This document shows, in pieces, positions 35,975 through 44,409 of a DNA stretch of 64,000 bases. The DNA lies in the NCBI RefSeq assembly GCF_963675165.1, contig NC_087389.1, positions 3,190,830 to 3,254,829 of the forward strand, read 5' to 3'. This stretch comes from Halichondria panicea. Lineage: Eukaryota; Porifera; Demospongiae; Suberitida; Halichondriidae. Position 1 is the stretch's first letter. Each line of letters opens with the position of its first letter. A program made the position numbers and the translations under genes. The notes under the pieces were generated by a model that saw only the letters and a list, made by a program, of their open reading frames with translations, made no database searches and had not been told where the DNA came from.

Positions 35975-38900
35975 GTGGAAAGCGAATCATGGTCCAGTCC
36001 GTTCTTCTGAGTGTGTTAGGAGTCGTCTTTCGGTCATAATACTTCTTGTAGCGCGTCTGAGCCTGTTGGATAGACTCGGCGGCTAGGTCTCTAGCTTGAC
36101 TTAGCGTAGTAGCCAATTTCTCACGGTAGTCAGACACCTCTTCACTCCTCACGTCCTCAGGTGGTAACAGGGCCACTTCAGATGGAGATTTTAGGTCAGT
36201 CCCAAACAAAAGGAAGGATGGCTTTTCTCCGGTGCTTTCGTGCGGAGTGTTGCGGTAAGCCCATAATAGGCCGTGAAGGTTGGTGTCCCATTGCTTGCCC
36301 CTCGTTTCTACATGCTTGCGAATCATTTGCTTCAACGTCCTGTTAAACCGCTCAACTAAGCCGTTACCTCTGGGGTGATAAGCGGTAGTGTTCAATTTGG
36401 TTGTGCCCAACAGAGTGCACACATCTTTCATGAGGAAGGATAGCAAGTTAGTGCCTCGATCCGAGAGAAGGCCCTCCGGCACCCCAAAGACCGGGACAAT
36501 CTCTTTCACCAGTATGTCTACAATTCTTCTGGTCTTCTGATCAGGCATGGGAAAAACCATAGGCCACTTCGACAGGAAGTCTTGGAACACCAAGACGTGT
36601 TTGTTGCCTAAATCCGTCTTTGGGAGGTCCATGATATCAACACCCACCAGCTGGAAAGGTCTTCGCACTGGGATGGGTTGCAGCGGTGGTCTCCCTACTC
36701 TTGGTCCGCCAGACACCGTCGTGCACGGTGGGCAGTTCTTGCAAAACTGTTGGACATCTTGATACATTCCGTCCCACCAAAACTTTGGGCAGAGGGCACC
36801 ATAAGTTCTCTGTCCTGAGAAGTGTCCTGCAAATGGACCACTGTGGAACTGCCTTATCAGCTCTTGTCGGTGACTCTTCGGAATCACTGCCCTCCTACTG
36901 TGGTTCTTCTTGGGGTCGATATAGTACAGGACTCCCTCGATAATTGCAAAGCGGTCCACCATCCTAGTCAGGTAATTAGCTTGAGGCTCATTCTCCGGTA
37001 GTTCTTTGTGTTGGAGGAATGCCAATATTTGCTTACACTCCGGGTCCTTCGCCTGTTCTTCTTTGAGAGACCCAGTGAGCGACACTTGCATTTCCGTCTC
37101 TTCTGCTAATAGAGATGTAACATTCCCTACGCTGGAGTCCATTTCACTAGGGCAATGCTTCAGTAGTGTTCTGATCGAGTCGTCTCCCACAAGGTGGAAC
37201 ACTGATACGCCGATATCAACTTCTTCGTCGGGTGCTTGGTCTTGAGGACAACGCGAGAGAGCGTCCGCGTTCTGGTTATCTCTTCCTCTACGGTATAAAA
37301 TCTCCACCCGGCCAATTCCACTCTCGTATATCTTCGACCACCAACGAGCATGCTTTGCACTCGCTGCTGGGTTCTGTAGAACTGCCTTGACAGCTGTGTG
37401 GTCTGTGAAAATCTTCACTTGTTGGCCATAAAGGTAAGTTTTGAAATGGGCTAGGGACCAGACAACTGCCAGTGTTTCCAAGTCTGTGATGCCATAGTTT
37501 CTCTCAGCTTGAGAGGTGGCTCGACTGGCATATGCCACTGGGTGGGGTAACCCATCTTCTTGTACTTGAGACAGAACAGCTCCCAAACCGGCCACACTTG
37601 CATCCGTTTCCAAAATGAAGTCCTTGATGAATGTTGGGTAAGCCAAAACTGGGGCTTTTAGCAAATTCTGTTTCAGGGTGTTGAATGCTGTCTGGCATTC
37701 AGGGTCCCAACTAAATCTCGCATTCTTTTTGGTGAGGGCATGCAGAGGACTTGCTATTGTTGCGAAGGAGTTGACAAAGCGTCTATAATAGGATGTCAGT
37801 CCTAGGAATTGTCGAACACCAGAGACGCAGGTTGGAACTGGAAACTCCTTTACGGCTTTAAGGTGTCTTTCGGACGTCTTCAGTCCCTGTGGAGTAATCA
37901 TATGTCCCAAATATTCCACCTCTTGTCGTATGAATTTGCATTTAGCCGGATTCAGTTTCAATCCAGCCGCTAATACTCGGTCCATTACTTTCTTCAAGTG
38001 CTGTTGATGTTCCTTGAGCGTTCGTGAGAAAATCAGGATGTCATCGATGTATGCAGACACGAAGTCGGGCTCGCCTTCCTGGTTCAATCCGTCCAAGACC
38101 TCTTGAACTAGTCTCTGGAAGACAGCTGGTGCGTTGGTCAGTCCAAAAGGCATGACACAAAATTCGAACAACCCACGATGCGTTACAAAGGCAGTCTTAG
38201 GTTGAGAGTTATGTTCGACTTGTATCTGCCAATAGCCTGCAGCCAAATCTAGTGTGGAGAAGTATCTCGAGTCTGCCAGCTGATCCAACAGGTCGTCAAT
38301 TCGAGGAAGGGGAAATGTGTCTTTCGCTGTCACTTCGTTGAGCTTCCTGTAGTCGACACAGAATCGATAGTCACCATTACGTTTCCTCACAAGGATTACT
38401 GGGCTTGCCCACGGGCTGTGTGACTTCTTGATGACTCCCGCTTTCGTCATCTTATTCACTTGTCTTTCCACTTCATTTCTGACTACGAACGGCATTCTTC
38501 TTGGTGCTTGTCTCCGGGGTTGAGCATCGCCTGTGTCAATCTGCATCTTCACCATCTCCGTTTCTCCCCGTTCACCTTCTTCGAGGCAGAAGGCCGTGTG
38601 GTAGTCTTCTAGGAATTTGCAGAACGGTGCTTTATCATTAGGGGGCAGTTGCAGACCAGTGTCGACATATGTCATTAGCTTCTGCTTCCTCTCAAGGACC
38701 TGATCAGACGGCATCGACTGCACAACATGAGCTCGGGGACCTGGATCAAGCTGTCCTTGGTCATTAATCTGCACAGGGGAGATGAGGTCCACTTCGTTGG
38801 CCGTGCCCAGTTCGTGGTCCGCAAAGAGCTCTACGGTGAACCCTGTTCTGTTGGTCAGGAGCACGGTGGTGTCTTCTAATCCAGGTTGCACGAGACCTTG

Positions 38901-41051
38901 CTCCAGATGCACTCCTTGCGCAATCAAAGCCAAGTCTGCCTCTATCAGTATGAGGGCGTCTGGCTTATTTGTGGGGAACTGTACGGTGACAGGTGTCGTC
39001 TGTTGAGGTAGCAGCTTTGCTGACCGCACTAGCGACACCTTAACCATAGGTACGTCAGCCGATTCTGTTGGGGGTACGATAGACGGGTGATAACGAATGA
39101 TTCCCAATTGCCGGCAGACCCCCTCTGACAGCAGCAGTGGTGTGGATGAGTCCATCTTGATATACACTGGAGTGGACATTGTCTTGTCCTCGAATGAAAT
39201 GTCTAGGTCCATGCAGCCATGAAGCACGAATGGTCGTTGGTCATAGGTGCGAGGTGTTTTGTCGGCTTTCCGAAAGCTCTTCTTTTTCAGTTTGGCTACT
39301 GTGGCCACTGTTTTAAACAGATCCCCGCCCAGAATAGTAATGTCGGCTCCACTGTCTATGACTCCTTTCACTGGTACACCATGTAGATCAACATTAGCAT
39401 ACATCACTTTGCTCCCTGTATCTCGTACTCTCACTGTCTGCACACTAGACTGGTCATCGTCATCTGAGGACACTAAGTAGTCTATTGGATTCTCTGCAAC
39501 TGACACCTCAGGCTGGGTCTGTACTTGTCTGGTTTCGGGGTTTTTCCACTTATGACCTCCGGAGCTCTCTGTCTTCCTCTGACGGCAATCCCGACTAAAG
39601 TGCCCAGGCTGCCTACACACGTAGCACACTTTCCGGCCTGAATTATCTGTACCTGAGCTCTCTCTTGTATATCTATTAGACTGAAATGTCGGTTTATACG
39701 CGGGTGGACTCCTGCCACTCTCTAGCTCTTGCCTCTTCTTCAAGGCCATCAGACGTCTCTCTTCCCCTTTTGCTGCAATGCATAGTTGCTCATAGGCCAG
39801 GGCTCCTGAGACGGCTGGGGCCTGAACTAACTCATACCTCAAACTGTCTTGTAGTTGGGCATACAGAAGGGCATCTCTGGTCTCTTTAGAGAGTGGTTCC
39901 CGACCATAGGCCTCTCTGAATGCCTTTTCTAGACGGGTAATGAACTCACCCACGCCCTCTCTGGGCATCTGGGACATGTGTTTAAATTCCAGTGCTCCCA
40001 GCATTCTGCTTCCAGGGTCTAACCGGCTCTGGAGATTCTCCACCGCTGCATCCATGGTCTGCTTCTCGATTGCTTGTAACAGGCCCCATTCTTGTAGAGC
40101 CCGCCCACGTAGGTGGCCTGCCAGTTGCAATAGCCGATCTTGGTCTGACCATCCGTTCCAGTCTGCCGCCCTCTCAAACGATGGCAACCAGTCTTCGAAT
40201 TTGACGCCCCTACTATCCCCCTGGAATGTCTCGACTGGAGGGGCTTTCCCCTTTCTCGGGAGTACGGTCTTTGTTCTAGGGTCCACAATTCTCGATCTCA
40301 TAGGCGAGCTGGTGTGCGATTCAATGCTGTCTGACCTACTGGCCCTCGCTCGTGGGCGATGCGCAGGGTACCCTGCTTCCCGTGTGGAAGTCATTTCGGC
40401 CAAGCGTTGTTTTAATTCACATATTTCATCATCTTTTTCACACAAAAACACATCATATTGCATAGCACTATCACAATTAATTTTCCACAATTGCTTATAT
40501 CTGATCTTTTCATCACCAAGCTTTGCCTGGTAACTACTTACCTCCCCCTCGAGGGAATGTACTCTTTCTTTTGCTGCAGTCAACTCCTCCTGGAGGGCTT
40601 CAACCTCCTGTTGTACTGCTGTTAGTTCCTTTTCCAGTTCCCCTTCAGACTCGGTTACGTTCTCAGGGTCCTCTGCCGCTTCCTGGTCCATCGCAGGAGT
40701 TTCTTCTTCTTCTGGAATCTCTAAAAAGATTCCCGTTTCGTCCATCAGAGCCATAGGAGATCCAGCTGTGTCTCCGTCCATCAGTACTTGTACGTTCGAA
40801 GGCTCTCTACCCCCATCAGACAGTTTTGCGTCTATCATCTGTAGCACCTCGGCAGTGGAAGCTGTGGTGGGGAGCCCCAACTCTGTAGCAATCCTTTTGG
40901 TAGCTCTCCCCGTCAGTCTCTTTGAGTTAAGAGGTAGCCGTGTCTCTCTTCCGGACATGACCACGTGGTCTCTAAATTCTGTTCTCCTTGCTGAAAACGT
41001 TTGAGAATACCAAGGATATACCTCAGCTACTCTCTGGTCTGTTCTTGACAA
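35961..41051 (-). CDS. gag-pol: Gypsy Gag-Pol polyprotein, truncated by MITE-A
   Basis: 1696 codons in one frame. Residues 34-77 form a SAP-like helical segment, 130-222 a Glu-rich coiled coil, about 270-440 the capsid-like Gag region, and 476-489 a CCHC knuckle (C476, C479, H484, C489). The aspartic protease has DSGAD at 566-570. RT has YIDD at 1001-1004. RNase H has D1150, E1192, D1217 and NADALSR near 1261. Integrase has an HHCC finger (H1403, H1410, C1437, C1440) and D1472, D1531, E1567 with the D-x58-D-x35-E spacing. Gag and Pol are fused without frameshift. The last three residues and the stop come from the MITE; the true end is at 34770-35271. A second Met at residue 32 is an alternative start. 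All catalytic residues appear intact up to the break. It would act in cytoplasmic particles and integrate in the nucleus. Confidence 0.95.
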   Translation of the reverse strand: MSRTDQRVAEVYPWYSQTFSARRTEFRDHVVMSGRETRLPLNSKRLTGRATKRIATELGLPTTASTAEVLQMIDAKLSDGGREPSNVQVLMDGDTAGSPMALMDETGIFLEIPEEEETPAMDQEAAEDPENVTESEGELEKELTAVQQEVEALQEELTAAKERVHSLEGEVSSYQAKLGDEKIRYKQLWKINCDSAMQYDVFLCEKDDEICELKQRLAEMTSTREAGYPAHRPRARASRSDSIESHTSSPMRSRIVDPRTKTVLPRKGKAPPVETFQGDSRGVKFEDWLPSFERAADWNGWSDQDRLLQLAGHLRGRALQEWGLLQAIEKQTMDAAVENLQSRLDPGSRMLGALEFKHMSQMPREGVGEFITRLEKAFREAYGREPLSKETRDALLYAQLQDSLRYELVQAPAVSGALAYEQLCIAAKGEERRLMALKKRQELESGRSPPAYKPTFQSNRYTRESSGTDNSGRKVCYVCRQPGHFSRDCRQRKTESSGGHKWKNPETRQVQTQPEVSVAENPIDYLVSSDDDDQSSVQTVRVRDTGSKVMYANVDLHGVPVKGVIDSGADITILGGDLFKTVATVAKLKKKSFRKADKTPRTYDQRPFVLHGCMDLDISFEDKTMSTPVYIKMDSSTPLLLSEGVCRQLGIIRYHPSIVPPTESADVPMVKVSLVRSAKLLPQQTTPVTVQFPTNKPDALILIEADLALIAQGVHLEQGLVQPGLEDTTVLLTNRTGFTVELFADHELGTANEVDLISPVQINDQGQLDPGPRAHVVQSMPSDQVLERKQKLMTYVDTGLQLPPNDKAPFCKFLEDYHTAFCLEEGERGETEMVKMQIDTGDAQPRRQAPRRMPFVVRNEVERQVNKMTKAGVIKKSHSPWASPVILVRKRNGDYRFCVDYRKLNEVTAKDTFPLPRIDDLLDQLADSRYFSTLDLAAGYWQIQVEHNSQPKTAFVTHRGLFEFCVMPFGLTNAPAVFQRLVQEVLDGLNQEGEPDFVSAYIDDILIFSRTLKEHQQHLKKVMDRVLAAGLKLNPAKCKFIRQEVEYLGHMITPQGLKTSERHLKAVKEFPVPTCVSGVRQFLGLTSYYRRFVNSFATIASPLHALTKKNARFSWDPECQTAFNTLKQNLLKAPVLAYPTFIKDFILETDASVAGLGAVLSQVQEDGLPHPVAYASRATSQAERNYGITDLETLAVVWSLAHFKTYLYGQQVKIFTDHTAVKAVLQNPAASAKHARWWSKIYESGIGRVEILYRRGRDNQNADALSRCPQDQAPDEEVDIGVSVFHLVGDDSIRTLLKHCPSEMDSSVGNVTSLLAEETEMQVSLTGSLKEEQAKDPECKQILAFLQHKELPENEPQANYLTRMVDRFAIIEGVLYYIDPKKNHSRRAVIPKSHRQELIRQFHSGPFAGHFSGQRTYGALCPKFWWDGMYQDVQQFCKNCPPCTTVSGGPRVGRPPLQPIPVRRPFQLVGVDIMDLPKTDLGNKHVLVFQDFLSKWPMVFPMPDQKTRRIVDILVKEIVPVFGVPEGLLSDRGTNLLSFLMKDVCTLLGTTKLNTTAYHPRGNGLVERFNRTLKQMIRKHVETRGKQWDTNLHGLLWAYRNTPHESTGEKPSFLLFGTDLKSPSEVALLPPEDVRSEEVSDYREKLATTLSQARDLAAESIQQAQTRYKKYYDRKTTPNTLRRTDWTMIRFPPLRT

Positions 41052-41084
41052 TCAGCACGCCGATCCGTCCACGATGCTCTTGGG

Positions 41085-41101
41085 TCTCGGCAGGACCTCC
41101 A
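41085..41101 (-). other. Primer-binding site, tRNA-Gln-like
   Basis: On the minus strand, one base after the 5' LTR, the sequence is TGGAGGTCCTGCCGAGA. It begins with TGG, as expected for complementarity to a tRNA CCA end. The sequence resembles the 3' end of animal tRNA-Gln (TCTCGGxxGGACCTCCA). The exact tRNA of this species is not in the window. Confidence 0.55.
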
Positions 41102-41102
41102 C

Positions 41103-41226
41103 TGTAACAAACTCAACTCTTTCTATCACTTTCAATCATACGTGACATGCCCAGAACACTCATTACATCATGCCGTATATTAACTAATAGTAGTTCAATA
41201 GTATAATACATTGTCACAATGTTACA
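41103..41226 (-). repeat. 5' LTR of the gypsy element
   Basis: Identical by eye to the 3' LTR. It is followed by the GTGT duplication and then the rest of repeat A. The leader from LTR to the first Met at 41051 is only about 50 nt. Confidence 0.9.
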
Positions 41227-41915
41227 GTGTTATATTAGTTTCTATAATGAATTTTATATTAAAGTTAGCTTACCTATATAAAGTCACTGAGAAGAAAAGA
41301 CTTATTTATATGCATCTATTGTTGTTATTTATTGTATTATGTGGCTTACCAGGACCTCAAGAAAGAAGAAAATTGATTCTTCCAGGATCTGTAGTTCAGT
41401 GTATATAATATCAGACCTGTGTACATGCATATTGTTATCTATATTGTTATATGGTAGTGTTTTGTGGCTTACCAGGCCCTCAAGACAAAGATGATTCTGC
41501 CAGGAGGATCTGGATCTGGATCTTGGTTTCTCACACGTGGGGAATGAGCGCGCATGCGCATTACATCCACAGGAATAATAAAGGGTGTGTCCAAACAGAT
41601 CAATGGCTACTGCTAGCTAGCTGTTTTAACAGATATTTTCTGAGTCTTGTAGCTAACAAAAAGCTAGCGCTTTAGTGCAAGGCTAACTCATATGTTGAAT
41701 AGAAAGTATGTGCGGACAGATGATGCTATGAAAGATTCTGAAGAGACTGCAACAGCCTTCAATGTGAGTCAAACTAGCCATAACTCGAGAAAGAACCTTT
41801 AGTTTGCTAATCCACGAATCAAAATCCAAGAGAACGTGGCTAGAAGCCAACACAGACACACACACACACAGTCAGCTTTACCGTATCCCTCGTGCGGCTA
41901 CGCCTCGAGGCATAA
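41227..41915 (+). repeat. Repeat A, right piece
   Basis: Continues from 34635 after the gypsy element: TATATTAGTTTCTATAATG through CATGCGCATTACATCCACAG and CTGTTTTAACAGATATTTTC to a short (AC)n run and the terminal CAGCTTTACCGTATCCCTCG ... CGAGGCATAA. Same order as 51766-52543. No ORF is conserved between copies. Confidence 0.85.
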
Positions 41916-41921
41916 CTACAG

Positions 41922-44138
41922 ACTATACACATGAGATTATGACAATGATTACTCAATTAGCTTACACACGTCAGGTCTGCTCAGGTATTGCAGACCTAGA
42001 AGTGTTTAGGGACACGGCTACAAAACTTCTAAATAGCACCGCAATGAAATTGCTGAAGTATGAAGAGTTCACAACATTCATGGAAAGACTATCCACAAAG
42101 CATGACACTGTTAAATTCTGGTATCAGTTCATCACCGTCGATTGTTTTGCCCTTTTTATAGCTCAAAGATATAGGAATTGGGAGCTAAGAGTTGGAAGCA
42201 TAAAACTTTTATCAGCAGTTTTGACTGCATTCGATCACCCAACATATCAAGAAGTAATCCCACAGCATTTACAGGACTTATTGAGACTGCCAGATTCTGT
42301 ATTACAGTATCTGAGATCAGGTGCCCGTTTAAGTCCATGCTTTAGACGAATGCCATGAGATGAAAATCAATAAAGACGCAAAACTGGCAGTTTTATACGA
42401 CCAACTCCACAATAAATGGAATTTCTGTCTAACTATCTCGCAAAAAGAGTTATTCCCAGAGCAGGAGAAACCGCTCATGGTCACATAACAACAAGTAGAG
42501 ATGATTGACACCATTACTAAGAATGGTATGGCCATCCACGAAGATTTATGGAATTTTTTGTAAGCCAGTCTGGAACAATCTCATGACCTTCTAAACTTCA
42601 GGAATATTGGTCAGGAAGCATACGAATCATTTGTATCTACTAAGTACCTTCACATGCCAAGTACATCAGTTATAAAACGCAAGAAACGACTGAGTACTTT
42701 TACTATAACAGCGACACAAAAAAAGAAAGTAAAGCTGATTGACCAAGAACGGCAACTTGCTTGGATAGCAGAACCCCAGCACTTGTAGACGGTAAAGGTT
42801 TCCCACAAAACACCACTACCTACAGTGAGCAACATGAATGATTACGTAATACTTCAAAGTCCACGTAGTACACCCGGTTCGATGAAAGAGACACCAAAAG
42901 AACTAGAACAAAAGCGAAGACACGAGAGTGTACAAACTACAAAAGTTGATCATATAATTATGTGGCCATATTGACAATAGTACAACTGTGCCTACAAACT
43001 GGATGTGCCTACAAACTGGAGATCATTTCTCGCATGCAGAAGATGCAGAAGATGTAAAAAAGACCTAACACAACATTTAGCAACAAAAATTTTAAACGTT
43101 GTGCCTAGTATTCTCTCAGCAGAGCAAGCAGTATTTTGTAACATTGGCGTTGATGCATACACTACATCAAACTCGAAAGGACAGACGCAGATGAGGGGGA
43201 TTTAAGAGTATGGTTACACTGTGTACAATTGGTATTTTCAAGAGATTCAAGAGACGTTTACCACATAGGTCTGACAGCCTAATCCCAACTAACCACATAA
43301 GTTACAAAAAAGGTGGAAGATCTTAAGGCATTCGCTGAGGCCCTTTCGAAAGACCCTGACTGACCTAAGTGGATTTACACAGTTATCCAATCTATTTATG
43401 TTAGTACTGGCGTGGGAAAAATTACTTTTCTGACAACTTTTTTCCAGTATGCATCATTTATCAGTATGCATCATTGCGGACAACCCATTGGAAGCATGGG
43501 AATTCTTGAGACCCTTACGTCTAGTGGGTTGTGCATATCCCAATCAATTGGTATTGTTAACCCACTTAAACACCATGAGACTATCTGGCTAAGGCCAGAT
43601 ACAGAAAGCCATAATTTACCATCTACCGAAGCAAGAGATGCTTATGGGTACTTCAGTGCAACACAAAATGACATGGACCTTCCAGGTACACACATTATAC
43701 CCTGGCATGTGCTCACCTTGTTAATTCCTATTTCAGCTCTCACTACACATGGATGGAAGCGAGAAAATGGAGAACTGGGGATTCAATGGGATTCTCCAGA
43801 AAACCTGACAAAGTCAAAGGAAAGAGTATTATCCGGGTGCAAGTGCAAGACTGCTGGTTGCACAAACAAACGATGCAAATGTTTCAAACAGGAAAGAAGG
43901 TGTGGGCCTGGCTGTAAGTGTGTAAACTGTATGAATACACAGAGTAATCACCTACTTGAAGAGGATGATGTACACGATCTTGTATTATCAGAGCAGTGCC
44001 ATTCTAATTCTGAAGATGACTATGTTGAGACAGACTGTGAGGAAACAAACGAAATCATGAACGAAGTGTTTGGACCAGACAATGATATGAATACTACATG
44101 TCATTCACATTGGGGCCATTTCCCCCTGGGATTATGAC
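41922..44138 (+). pseudogene. Zinc/PIN-like/CXC family member 2, central and C-terminal part
   Basis: After acceptor TACAG, frames encode KLLNSTAMKLLKYEEFTTF, FWYQFITVDCFALFIAQRYR, WELRVGSIKLLSAVLTAFDH, PTYQEVIPQHLQDLL, then (frameshift) DECHEMKINKDAKLAVLYDQ. Later come VFCNIGVDAYTTSNSKGQ, LVFSRDSRDVYHIGL, GKITFLTTFFQYASFI and LRLVGCAYP. The end has HGWKRENGELGIQWDSPEN and the CXC motif (about 43838-43940: CKCKTAGC..RCKC..CGPGCKCVNC), and finishes near EIMNEVFGPD, as the 2.7-kb copy does. SRD.DVYHIGL together with the later GKI.F block resembles a PIN-like nuclease core, inferred from memory of multicopy cnidarian and sponge proteins. Stops (for example near 42487 and 42560) and frameshifts make this a pseudogene. 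A 16-bp duplication lies at its end (44131-44162). Confidence 0.55.
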
Positions 44139-44409
44139 TTATACAGATTATGACTTATACAGTCTGTACTTAAGATACTAGACAACACATAAAACAAATT
44201 TCAGCGATGTATCAACTTTCAAAGTGCTACCAGGGCCAACCAAAGTTGTTGTTGGCCTGGTTTCTTGTTCTTGTTTTGACTTCAGTTATACATTATATAA
44301 TACTAGCTTACCATTACTTCTCAGTCTAATCTGTGGCATCAGCAAACATGGGCAGCGAAAGCCTTCTTTGGCTATGAACTCTGCCCATTGTAATTAATTT
44401 TACAGGAAG

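Larger units (their letters stand above)
34636..41226 (-). mobile_element. Ty3/gypsy LTR retrotransposon, minus strand, interrupted by MITE-A
   Basis: A 6591-bp unit bounded by 124-bp LTRs, with GTGT duplicated at 34632-34635 and 41227-41230. Internal order on the minus strand is primer site, gag, protease, RT, RNase H, integrase, then a polypurine tract. This gag-to-integrase order with RT before integrase defines the Ty3/gypsy superfamily. Without the 703-bp MITE it is about 5.9 kb. The LTRs look identical, so insertion was recent. No envelope-like ORF is present. It lies inside repeat A. Confidence 0.95.

Noticed and set aside
39940-40533. 197-residue plus-strand frame inside the gypsy element
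   Set aside because: It is the antisense shadow of the gag coding region, whose minus-strand frame carries all the domain motifs.
34503-41921. Treating the two parts of the zinc/PIN/CXC gene as separate genes
   Set aside because: Compatible splice phase, the same family order and the nested repeat A/gypsy insertions make one interrupted gene the simpler reading.
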